Of a stretch of DNA of 32,508 nucleotides, positions 16,267 to 22,530 are shown piece by piece. A program made the position numbers and the translations under genes. The DNA comes from Novosphingobium sp. SCN 66-18 (GTDB taxonomy: Bacteria; Pseudomonadota; Alphaproteobacteria; Sphingomonadales; Sphingomonadaceae): positions 1 through 32,508 of the forward strand of contig MEGD01000041.1 of assembly GCA_001725355.1 (NCBI GenBank), read 5' to 3'. The first letter of the stretch is position 1. Each line of letters starts with the position of its first letter. Below the pieces are notes generated by a model. The model made no database searches and was not told the DNA's origin. It saw only the letters and a list, made by a program, of their open reading frames with translations.

Positions 16267-17441
16267 GACGGCAATTCCTTGATACGCAGGCGGCGATTGG
16301 CGAAGTCGATCAGGACGCGGCCGCGCCGATGCTCCTGAAGGAAGCGGAAAGCCGTATAGCCCTGGAGGATCGCTTCCTCCCAAAGCCACAGCGGACAGCG
16401 TTCTGATTCGTAGCCGGCGACGAACTGGCGGACATGCTTCAGCATGTCCAGCGGAAGGCCACCGCGCTTCACGTTTTCAAAGTACCGGAGTTGCTGCGCT
16501 TGTCCGAAAATCCAGGAAGTTATGCCCTCTTCGATGAGAATCGCCCGAGCACCGTCTTCGGCGTCGTCGAGTTTCGGATCGCTCTTGCGCTTGAGACGGA
16601 GCAGCGCACGCAGCACTGGCGACCAGCCAAGCACCGCGACATAAGCGTAGTGAAAGACATCGTGGAAACGATAGTCGTCGGGTTCGAGCGCGTTGTCGGT
16701 GAGCCGGTCGCCGACATACACACCGCTTGAGCGTTGATACACGAATGTCTGCCCGCGAACGGTGCGTTCATAGACGTCGATCGCCATCCGCCGCGGCAAT
16801 TGCTCTTCTGGGTCGAGCGCCGCATCGGTCGGCGCCGGATAGATGCGCTCGCGCGGCCAGCGATCGAAGATCTTGTGAAGATTCTTCACGGCGGCAGCCT
16901 CGATGGTAACACCGGATTCGTTTGCCGCCTGGATCAACCGGCGCATGACCGCGACCAGCCGGCCCGCGAGTGCTTCGCGGTCCTTCGCAAGACCGCCCGC
17001 CTGGAAATCGTTGATGAGCAGCCCAACGTCGCCTGCCAGCGCGAGCAGGCTATGCTCGAACTGCGGCATCGGTGCCTTGGCAAGCGGAATGTGCTGCGGC
17101 TGCAGCGCATGGAAACTGAGCGTTTCGTTGCCGCCCGTCTGCCATTGTCCGCCGTTTGTCGCCGCGGCGGCAGCGATGTCGCTGAGCGCCATGCGGCTGC
17201 GCCGTGCGATCGCCGCCAGATACCAAAGGACGTCACCAAGCTCTTCCGCGACGGCGTGAGCGTAACCCAGGTAGGAGGCATCGTCGCGCTGCTTTTTCTT
17301 GGCCTCACTGAGCAAGCTGCCGACTTCGCCGAAAAGGCCAAGCATCGAGAAGCCCAGTGCGCGGCCACCGCTGCGTTGATCAGTCCGCGCGGCCTGCTTC
17401 GCATAATCCGCAACAGTGAGAGCTTCGAAATCCTCGCTCAT
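16263..17441 (-). CDS. MazG-type nucleoside triphosphate pyrophosphohydrolase with MazG_C domain
   Basis: This is a 392-residue protein. Residues ~25-85 form a MazG/all-alpha NTP-PPase domain: GLFGEVGSLLSEAKKK (37-50) supplies the first acidic helix and EELGDVLWYLAAIA (66-79) the Glu-x-x-Asp metal-binding helix. The second acid of the first motif is Ser42 rather than Glu. A weaker, similar helical pair follows around 131-195. From about 215 to the end comes a different domain matching my memory of MazG_C (DDYRFHDVFHYAYVAVLGW at ~255-273, then ILIEEGITSWIFGQAQQL). Its paired His and Glu residues suggest a metal site. Such enzymes hydrolyse (d)NTPs, often modified ones. The gene is coupled to the RHH gene upstream and to the UDG-like gene downstream (both ATGA overlaps). 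Confidence 0.85.
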   Translation of the reverse strand: MSEDFEALTVADYAKQAARTDQRSGGRALGFSMLGLFGEVGSLLSEAKKKQRDDASYLGYAHAVAEELGDVLWYLAAIARRSRMALSDIAAAAATNGGQWQTGGNETLSFHALQPQHIPLAKAPMPQFEHSLLALAGDVGLLINDFQAGGLAKDREALAGRLVAVMRRLIQAANESGVTIEAAAVKNLHKIFDRWPRERIYPAPTDAALDPEEQLPRRMAIDVYERTVRGQTFVYQRSSGVYVGDRLTDNALEPDDYRFHDVFHYAYVAVLGWSPVLRALLRLKRKSDPKLDDAEDGARAILIEEGITSWIFGQAQQLRYFENVKRGGLPLDMLKHVRQFVAGYESERCPLWLWEEAILQGYTAFRFLQEHRRGRVLIDFANRRLRIKELPS

Positions 17442-17638
17442 CGCCTGCCCTTCCGGCGATCCGATATCGCGTCTGCGGGGACGCTCACGCCATAGGCTTC
17501 AAGTGCCCGCAGTACGATCATCCGGATCGGCTCGCGGGAATCGAGCGACCGTTGACCGAGATCGCGTTTCGTAACGGCAGGAATCTGCACCTGAAGATGC
17601 TCGTCGCCGACATCGGTTTGCGCTGCGATATTTTTCAT
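17438..17638 (-). CDS. Small ribbon-helix-helix-like DNA-binding protein
   Basis: This is a 66-residue protein starting at the ATG at 17638-17636 (MKNIAAQTDVGDEHLQVQIP). The frame is open for eight more residues, but that extension lies inside the palindromic operator region. The pattern HLQVQIPAVTKRDLGQRSLDS (strand, helix A) and REPIRMIVLRALEAYGV (helix B) fits RHH/antitoxin-type regulators. It heads the minus-strand operon with MazG and UDG-like genes and overlaps MazG by 4 bp. The perfect inverted repeat over its own start codon suggests autorepression. It could be the antitoxin-like regulator of this arm of the cargo. Confidence 0.65.
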   Translation of the reverse strand: MKNIAAQTDVGDEHLQVQIPAVTKRDLGQRSLDSREPIRMIVLRALEAYGVSVPADAISDRRKGRR

Positions 17639-17668
17639 GAATCCATGAAAACATAATTTCATGAAAAT
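17632..17668 (-). promoter_or_regulatory. Palindromic operator over the RHH start codon
   Basis: A perfect inverted repeat, TTTTCATG (17632-17639) and CATGAAAA (17644-17651) around AATC, is followed 5 bp later by a second palindrome, TTTCATGAAA (17657-17666). This gives four CATGAAA-type half-sites in 35 bp in an AT-rich gap between the RHH gene and the relaxase stop. Tandem half-sites are typical of RHH repressor operators. Overlap with the start codon implies autoregulation. Confidence 0.6.
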
Positions 17669-17689
17669 AGAAAGCCCGAATCCTCCGGA

Positions 17690-19654
17690 TCAGGAGACGC
17701 TCGGCCCGCTGCGCTGCCGCCCGAGTGTCCAGTTGATCCCGCCGTCGCGCATGATGCCCGAGACCGATTTACCGACATGGCGATCGAGAACAGAGCGCCA
17801 CGGCACCAGCGTGAAATCGCGCGACCGTTCGATGAGCGCATGGCGACCACTCGTCATCTCGACTGCGCGCACGAGCCTGCCTTGAACAGCCTCCCCCTCT
17901 CTGGCCTCGGCGAACGGAACGCCTAACTTGTCGGAGAGCTGGCGGGCGACACGCAGCAATTCTCGCCGCTGGAGCGCGGCGAGCATCCCTCGCCGATAGA
18001 CCGTCTGCCCATCCTGTTCGTCTGCAAGCTGTTCGGTGATCAGCCATTGCCGTCGCATCGCCTGCGCTGAACGAACCTCGTGCCCGAACCCAGCATCGCG
18101 CACTGGCACCGGCGCTTCGGCGACCAGCTCGCGATCGAGCCAGGTCGCGGCATCGGTTCCCGGTAATTTGTCGAGCGGGATCGCCGACAGGGTTTCAATG
18201 GCAACGGGGTGGTCGCGGAACTGCATGGCTTCGAACCTCTCGACCCTGGCGAGATGGTCCGGCGCGATGATCCAGCTTCCGTCGGGCTCGCGCTCGACGA
18301 CGCCCGAGATTTTTCGCATCGCTTCAAGCCGCCGGACATGCGTTTCGGCGAAGCGTTCGCTGGCGGTCGGATCGTGCTTCAGATGGGCGTCGATCGAATA
18401 GCGCCCGCCGTTCGCCGCCGCGATCTCGTCGATCGTCCGATCGACGGCGCGAATGCCGCCCTCGCGTGGCGCGATCCGGACGATGGCATTTTCGGGGATC
18501 GTGTCGACCAGCTCGCCCTTGCCGATCTCGGCATAATGGGTGCGCCCGTCGATGCCGTCGACCAGCAGATAATGACGGTCTTCATGTTCGTCGGCGAGCC
18601 CGCGCATCACGACGCGGCCGATGATCGGCGTCGCCTCCTTCGCGACCGGGTCGTAGATGACGCGATCGACCGCAGCACGATCGAGCTTCCGCGCGGTCAG
18701 CTCGCGCTGCATGGTGCGGATGATGTCGCCGCGCTCGCCGATCTGGCGCAGTGTGTTCGCAAGGTCGGGCTCAAGCCGCCAGGTGCCGTTGCCGACATGC
18801 GAGGCGAGTCCCATGCGCCCGAGTTTCTGCAGGCGACCGACGCGAAGCGATTGCTGGAAGGGATCGCCATCGCTCGCGCTGACCAGCCGCGCGGTATCCA
18901 TGTCGCGGATCAGCCGTCTGTCGATCGCGGTCAGCCGCTCGGCACCCGTATCGCTGCGAAGCCGCTCTTCGATTTCAAGGTCGGTGCGCGGCCCCAGGTC
19001 GAGGTTGACGATCTCGATCGCCCGCTGCCGGCTCCCGTGCGAGATATACTCGCGCGCGATCAGCAGATTCTCACCCCGATCGTTTACGCCGCGCACCACG
19101 ATATGCGTGTGCGGATGGCCGGTATTGAAATGGTCGACCGCCACCCAATCGAGCTTTGTCCCAAGATCCTGCTCCATCTGCGTCATCAGCCGGCGCACGA
19201 ACGGCTTCAAGTCGGGATACTGGTCGGCGTCCTCGGCCGACACGATGAACCGGAACTGGCGGCGGTCGCCGTCACACCGTTCGAGGAACGCCTTGCCATC
19301 GGCGACGTCGCTGTCGGGCGAGTAGAGCGCACCAGCCTCGCCCTCACGGGTCACGCCGTCGCGCTGAATATAGCGAAGGTGCGCCTTCGCACCGCCCATG
19401 CCTTTCCCGCCAAGGCCGACAGGCCGTATCTTGACGATCACGCGGCGCGACCGGAACGCGCCCAATCGGTCGCGCGATCTGAGCACCCGCGCAACACTCG
19501 CGCCGCGCCCGATCCGGCTGCCGTCGAAACGGCCGCGCCTGCCCGTTTTCATGCCGGCCCGCTTTGCCGCTTTCACGACGCGGCTCAGGTAGCGCTGCTC
19601 CTTGCCCCGGCCGCGCATCCGGCCCAGCTGCGGTTCGAACTCATCATCGCGCAT
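17690..19654 (-). CDS. Relaxase/mobilisation nuclease, VirD2-like with DUF3363
   Basis: This is a 654-residue protein starting at the ATG at 19654-19652 (MRDDEFEPQLGRMRGRGKEQR), with an AAGGA 8 nt upstream; the longer open frame has no family-like sequence. A basic leader precedes the relaxase domain: AKAHLRYIQRDGVTREGEAG (90-109), then the three-His metal motif DHFNTGHPHTHIVVRGVND (174-192) of the HUH/VirD2 family. The C-terminal half corresponds to DUF3363 (for example YLLVDGIDGRTHYAEIGKGE). The enzyme nicks one strand at oriT, stays covalently bound via Tyr, and pilots the strand to TraG. It stands alone, with the cargo block between it and traG. The gene is complete, and the origin of transfer should be close to its 5' side. 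Confidence 0.92.
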   Translation of the reverse strand: MRDDEFEPQLGRMRGRGKEQRYLSRVVKAAKRAGMKTGRRGRFDGSRIGRGASVARVLRSRDRLGAFRSRRVIVKIRPVGLGGKGMGGAKAHLRYIQRDGVTREGEAGALYSPDSDVADGKAFLERCDGDRRQFRFIVSAEDADQYPDLKPFVRRLMTQMEQDLGTKLDWVAVDHFNTGHPHTHIVVRGVNDRGENLLIAREYISHGSRQRAIEIVNLDLGPRTDLEIEERLRSDTGAERLTAIDRRLIRDMDTARLVSASDGDPFQQSLRVGRLQKLGRMGLASHVGNGTWRLEPDLANTLRQIGERGDIIRTMQRELTARKLDRAAVDRVIYDPVAKEATPIIGRVVMRGLADEHEDRHYLLVDGIDGRTHYAEIGKGELVDTIPENAIVRIAPREGGIRAVDRTIDEIAAANGGRYSIDAHLKHDPTASERFAETHVRRLEAMRKISGVVEREPDGSWIIAPDHLARVERFEAMQFRDHPVAIETLSAIPLDKLPGTDAATWLDRELVAEAPVPVRDAGFGHEVRSAQAMRRQWLITEQLADEQDGQTVYRRGMLAALQRRELLRVARQLSDKLGVPFAEAREGEAVQGRLVRAVEMTSGRHALIERSRDFTLVPWRSVLDRHVGKSVSGIMRDGGINWTLGRQRSGPSVS

Positions 19655-19930
19655 AGCGGCGTCCTTCCATGCCGGAATGACGCTCCCCGCCGATAAGAAT
19701 GGCGCGTCCTCGCCAGAGCGCAAGGAGTCTCGCGATTGGGATCGGAAAAGCCCAGAAAACCGCCACTCCTGGTAACCCTGTCTCGCACTCAAAGGGCGAG
19801 TCTCGCAAAAGCCTTCAAAAAACGATGTGCAGACAAACACTTACAAAATCGCGAGATTTTGCCTCTATCTTGCCATCGAGCCCGACTGCCACCTGCCGCC
19901 CCAGACGCCCGCTTTGCCTTCCCGCCTTCC
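19655..19930. other. Gene-free region upstream of relaxase; oriT candidate
   Basis: No gene is supported here. Local composition is less GC-rich than the surroundings. A 7-bp inverted repeat, CAAAATC (19844-19850) and GATTTTG (19855-19861) around GCGA, sits about 190 bp upstream of the relaxase start. TCTCGCA-type direct repeats occur near 19780-19808. Origins of transfer of relaxases of this type usually lie beside the relaxase gene, and inverted repeats near nic are usual. The assignment is positional inference only; no nic sequence is recognised. Confidence 0.35.
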
Positions 19931-19935
19931 CGATC

Positions 19936-19970
19936 AAAAAAGGGGAGCGGCGCCATGCGGCACCACTCCC
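19936..19970 (-). terminator. Rho-independent terminator after the 53-residue gene
   Basis: Read on the minus strand, a 12-bp stem (GGGAGTGGTGCC with GGCGCCGCTCCC, two G-U pairs) closes a GCAT loop at 19943-19970. It is followed at once by a run of six T (19936-19941). It starts 31 bp downstream of the stop at 20001, so it should end that transcript and insulate the relaxase. Confidence 0.8.
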
Positions 19971-20000
19971 GCGAACCTGCCCCTTCAACAGCGCATCGCC

Positions 20001-20162
20001 TTATTGCCAGCCTGCCTGTTCGGCCTGACGCAGCGCCCGATTGCACCGCTTCAGCCTCTTCTCAGCGGCCCTTAATTCGGCTTCGATCTGCCGCCGTTCT
20101 CCCGCGTCATCGCACCATGAAAGCTCCGCGCGAAGCTCCTCGATCTGTTGTTCAACCGACAT
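20001..20162 (-). CDS. Small 53-residue coiled-coil protein
   Basis: This short gene, ATG at 20162-20160 to TAA at 20003-20001, has a strong AGGAGG ribosome site 6 nt upstream. The product begins MSVEQQIEELRAELSWCDDA and continues GERRQIEAELRAAEKRLKRC, ending with basic helical sequence (NRALRQAEQAGWQ). It is nearly all charged helix with heptad-like Leu/Ile spacing, so a short coiled coil is likely. I do not recognise a family. The good ribosome site, coding bias and dedicated terminator downstream make it a real gene. It stands between DUF736 and the relaxase, where a mobilisation accessory or regulator would fit, but that is only position. Confidence 0.7.
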   Translation of the reverse strand: MSVEQQIEELRAELSWCDDAGERRQIEAELRAAEKRLKRCNRALRQAEQAGWQ

Positions 20163-20454
20163 CTCATCCTCCTGATACAAGCGAAAGATGAGCCATCGCC
20201 CGGCGGGGAGCGGGCGGGGTCAACCACCGCGCAGCGGCCGCGAAGCGGGCGACGGGGGAGCCGATTTTCTCGTCGCCGGAGTGGAGCGAAGCGGAACGCA
20301 GGTGGCGTGAAAATTGGGGGAACCGTCGATGGTTGAGGCGGTCCGTTCGCCGCCGGATACTCGGTGCTTGCTGAGCGGATTTCTTCCTCTCTGCAGGCCC
20401 GCAAGCGCGTTCCGGTGCAGGAAAAGGCCCACGCCAAGCCCTCAAGGCATGAGG
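20163..20454. other. Non-coding GC-rich region with repeated GCGAAGCGG motif
   Basis: No frame here looks coding. The motif GCGAAGCGG occurs at 20240-20248 and 20286-20294. The same word recurs in the gap upstream of DUF736 (20909, 20946) and far right at 31467. I see no promoter I would defend. Confidence 0.4.
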
Positions 20455-20485
20455 AAAGCCCCGCGCCGGGTGACCGGCGCGGGGC
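20455..20485 (-). terminator. Probable terminator after DUF736 gene
   Basis: A perfect 12-bp stem, GCCCCGCGCCGG (20458-20469) and CCGGCGCGGGGC (20474-20485) with a 4-nt loop, lies 10 bp past the DUF736 stop. On the minus strand it is followed by TTTCCTC, a weak T-tract. Position and stem strength support termination. Confidence 0.65.
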
Positions 20486-20494
20486 CGATCCGGC

Positions 20495-20815
20495 TCAGTC
20501 GCCGGGGTTCCAGATAACGGCGAACGCGTCGTCGTCGTCCTGCCCGGCGGCGCGGCCGAGATTGGCGTAGAGGGTGCGGCCGCCAAGTTCGGGGGCCGAC
20601 ATGGCGAGGCGGACATATTCGCGCTGGCTCACCTCGCCGGTGCGGATCCAGCCGCCGCCCAGTTCGACGCCGTTCGACAGCACGCGGTAGTCGGGCTGGT
20701 CCCCGGTCTTACTGCGGTTGGGGATGATGGCGATCTCGGCATTGACCGAAAGCGTCTTCAAGGCGCCCCGGAACGAACCGTCGTTCTGGCGCTGGACATG
20801 ACCGATTGAGGGCAT
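20495..20815 (-). CDS. DUF736 family protein
   Basis: This 106-residue protein has the DUF736 signature throughout: MPSIGHVQRQNDGSFRGALK at the N-terminus, then IIPNRSKTGDQPDYRVL, VELGGGWIRTGEVSQREYV and LRTLYANLG-like sequence (here GGRTLYANLGRAAG). The AAGGAG upstream of the ATG is well placed. DUF736 genes are a standard part of alphaproteobacterial ICEs and plasmids, usually near the relaxase and ParB; function is not established. It appears monocistronic, with its own terminator. Length is normal. Confidence 0.92.
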   Translation of the reverse strand: MPSIGHVQRQNDGSFRGALKTLSVNAEIAIIPNRSKTGDQPDYRVLSNGVELGGGWIRTGEVSQREYVRLAMSAPELGGRTLYANLGRAAGQDDDDAFAVIWNPGD

Positions 20816-21175
20816 TTCTCGTCTCCTTGCACATTCGCCCGACCCGATGCCGGGCGATGGGCGGACCGAAGGGACGGCCCTTGAGCGCGCTGCGAACCGC
20901 AGGCCGAAGCGAAGCGGAGGACCGGAAGCGCGGGGCTGATTTGGAGCGAAGCGGCCGCGAGGAGCGCCGCCAAAGCGGCGCGGGGAAATCAGTTCCGCGC
21001 GATGGTTTCGCGAGGCGCGCGGCCGTCCCAGGTCATGCGCCCAAGGAGCCGGCGACGGGTTGGTGAGACACGAAAGGACGAGATGCGCGCGCGGACAGGA
21101 AGCCCAGTCCGGCGTCTTTCCGGGAAGCCATGATTGCTTTCGCGGCCACGAGGCCGCGGCTATAGCCTCACGGCG
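20816..21175. other. Gene-free region between divergent DUF736 and Cys-rich genes
   Basis: About 360 bp carry no supported gene. The GCGAAGCGG motif occurs at 20909-20917 and 20946-20954. A perfect 7-bp inverted repeat, CGCGGCC (21141-21147) and GGCCGCG (21152-21158), stands 18 bp before the plus-strand ATG at 21176, between TTGCTT (21134-21139) and GCTATA (21159-21164). It could be an operator in a weak promoter. The 19-bp spacer is not ideal. Confidence 0.4.
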
Positions 21176-21403
21176 ATGAACGAAGGAACGACGATTGCGG
21201 GGCAGATCGAACGGCTGATCGTGCGGCTGGACGGCGCGGCGGTGTGCGATGCCTGCGTGACTGACCGGCTCAACCTGTCGGTTACCGCACAGGCCAATGT
21301 CGTCACCTGCGCGCTCGGCGGCACGCGCGGATTCGAGCGGCAGAAGGACGAATGCACGTTATGCGGAAGCGCCCGGACGGTGATCCGCCGCACCGCCCGG
21401 TAG
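21176..21403 (+). CDS. Small Cys-rich (zinc-ribbon-like) protein
   Basis: This is a 75-residue protein from the ATG at 21176 (MNEGTTIAGQIERLIVRLDG). A CDAC pair near residue 25 and a CTLC pair near residue 61 are spaced like a zinc ribbon or knuckle, with a helical region between (VTDRLNLSVTAQANVVTCALGGTRGFERQKDE). The pattern resembles small conserved alphaproteobacterial proteins with CxxC-x35-CxxCG, which are unnamed as far as I know. It is the only plus-strand gene in the 17.4-31 kb part. It may bind DNA or RNA. The frame extends upstream to 21134, but the shorter start suits the family-like N-terminus. Confidence 0.65.
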   Translation: MNEGTTIAGQIERLIVRLDGAAVCDACVTDRLNLSVTAQANVVTCALGGTRGFERQKDECTLCGSARTVIRRTAR

Positions 21404-21456
21404 GTCAGGCGGCAGGGGTTTTCGGCACGCGAGCGCGCAGTGCGGCGCGATTTGGG

Positions 21457-21960
21457 CTAGTTGCCGTCGCCCGCGAGCGCGCGCGACAGCGCCTCGTTGG
21501 TCGCGTCGATCTCGATGCGGTCTGCGAAAATCGCGCACCAGCCGCCACCGAACTCCCCGATGCGGGGCTTGGAACAGGTCATGGCCCATTCAAAGCCGAT
21601 CGGCCCCTTGGCGAGCGTTTCGGGGCAACATCGCTGGATCACCACCGCGATGGCAGCGGCATCGAAATCGTCCATGCTGGCGAAACACACGATCCGCGCG
21701 GATGGATCGTCGGGGCAGGTTTCAGCGATGAAATCGGCTCCGATGGTGGGAAATTCGGGATCGTTGAACGCCTCGCGAAACCCGCTCCACCGCGCGTTCG
21801 CATCGTCCGGCGGAAAGGCTGCGAGCAGCGCCGCGCTCGGCGGATCGGGCGCGTCGTCATTCGCTAGCGCGTAGCCAGCGTTTGCGACTTCCTCGATCAG
21901 CGCGCACTCGGCGGCGGTGCAGCGAAAGGCGAAGCTGCCCTGAATCCAGATGTCAGCCAT
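21457..21960 (-). CDS. Acidic protein of unknown function
   Basis: This is a 167-residue protein from the ATG at 21960-21958 (MADIWIQGSFAFRCTAAECA). I do not recognise a family. It is strongly acidic (about 27 Asp/Glu against about 10 Lys/Arg) with acidic clusters such as NDDAPDPP and SMDDFDAAA. Several Cys and Trp residues occur in the second half (RCCPE, FEWAMTC, GGGWCAIFADRIEID). The start overlaps the preceding gene by 8 bp, so the two form a coupled pair. High acidity next to ArdC and ParB recalls DNA-mimic anti-restriction proteins, which is speculation. The second half could be a small alpha/beta domain. Confidence 0.7.
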   Translation of the reverse strand: MADIWIQGSFAFRCTAAECALIEEVANAGYALANDDAPDPPSAALLAAFPPDDANARWSGFREAFNDPEFPTIGADFIAETCPDDPSARIVCFASMDDFDAAAIAVVIQRCCPETLAKGPIGFEWAMTCSKPRIGEFGGGWCAIFADRIEIDATNEALSRALAGDGN

Positions 21961-22420
21961 TGCTCGCCTCCTCCCGTTCGGGCGTGATGACAAGCGGGGG
22001 CACCGCGAAGTCGGCCGCATCGAAATGCGCGATGATCGCCGCATAGCTGCCCAATCGCTCGGCGGTGCAGCGCCCCATGAGGATATAGTCGTCCTCGTCG
22101 GCAGCGTAGCTTTGCGGTTCGCCGCTGCCGGTGAACACGGTGCGTTCCGCACCCCACTGGCAGGCATAGGCGCCCGACCAGCGCGCGAAGAAAAGCCCAT
22201 GCGCGATGCAGAAGGCTTCGAGTCCCTCGAACCGCCCCCAGGCGACCTCGTGCGCCATGAGCGCCAAGGGCTCGCCCTCGGGCAGATCGCCGAGCGCGAA
22301 GGGTTCGCCGTCCCATTCGGTGGACAGCCCTTCGTTCGCGATGGCCTCGGCGAAGGCGGGAAGCTGGCTGGCGGGGAGCGTCCCGCCGATGGTGATGGAT
22401 GCCGAAACACGGTCGGCCAT
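21953..22420 (-). CDS. Acidic protein of unknown function
   Basis: This 155-residue protein begins MADRVSASITIGGTLPASQL. It is acidic (about 24 Asp/Glu, no Lys, few Arg) with the phrases EWDGEPFALGDLPEGEPLAL, AYACQWGAERTVFTGSGE and AADEDDYILMGRCTAERLG. I do not recognise a domain. The alternating strands and helices suggest a compact alpha/beta protein. It is the first of a pair with the gene at 21457-21960. It lies downstream of parB, beyond two intergenic hairpins. The length, coding bias and coupling make it a real gene. Confidence 0.7.
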   Translation of the reverse strand: MADRVSASITIGGTLPASQLPAFAEAIANEGLSTEWDGEPFALGDLPEGEPLALMAHEVAWGRFEGLEAFCIAHGLFFARWSGAYACQWGAERTVFTGSGEPQSYAADEDDYILMGRCTAERLGSYAAIIAHFDAADFAVPPLVITPEREEASNG

Positions 22421-22441
22421 GACAAGTCTCCTGTCTGAAAT

Positions 22442-22478
22442 CCGCGCCGCGAGGGCCGCTTGCGGCCGAGCGGCGCGG
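22442..22478. terminator. Long intergenic hairpin between parB and the acidic gene pair
   Basis: Outer arms CCGCGCCGC (22442-22450) and GCGGCGCGG (22470-22478) enclose inner arms GGCCGC (22454-22459) and GCGGCC (22462-22467), giving a long bulged stem. On the plus strand a GATTTTAT run follows; on the minus strand only ATTT. It could act as a weak terminator for parB or as an mRNA leader structure. A second hairpin follows at 22498-22524. Confidence 0.4.
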
Positions 22479-22497
22479 CGATTTTATGGGGGACGGA

Positions 22498-22524
22498 ACG
22501 GGCGGCGGGTGCGCCGCCGCCCGT
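22498..22524. repeat. Perfect 11-bp inverted repeat after parB
   Basis: Arms ACGGGCGGCGG (22498-22508) and CCGCCGCCCGT (22514-22524) surround a 5-nt loop, starting just past the parB stop. No T-run follows on either strand, so it is unlikely to terminate alone. Together with the hairpin at 22442-22478 it may protect the parB transcript 3' end. Confidence 0.45.
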
Positions 22525-22530
22525 CCAGTT

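Noticed and set aside
18209-19696. 495-residue plus-strand frame opposite the relaxase
   Set aside because: Antisense to the HUH relaxase; residue use is unlike its neighbours and no family resemblance is seen.
22498-22524. Rho-independent terminator of parB
   Set aside because: A strong stem but no T-run on either strand; kept only as an inverted repeat.
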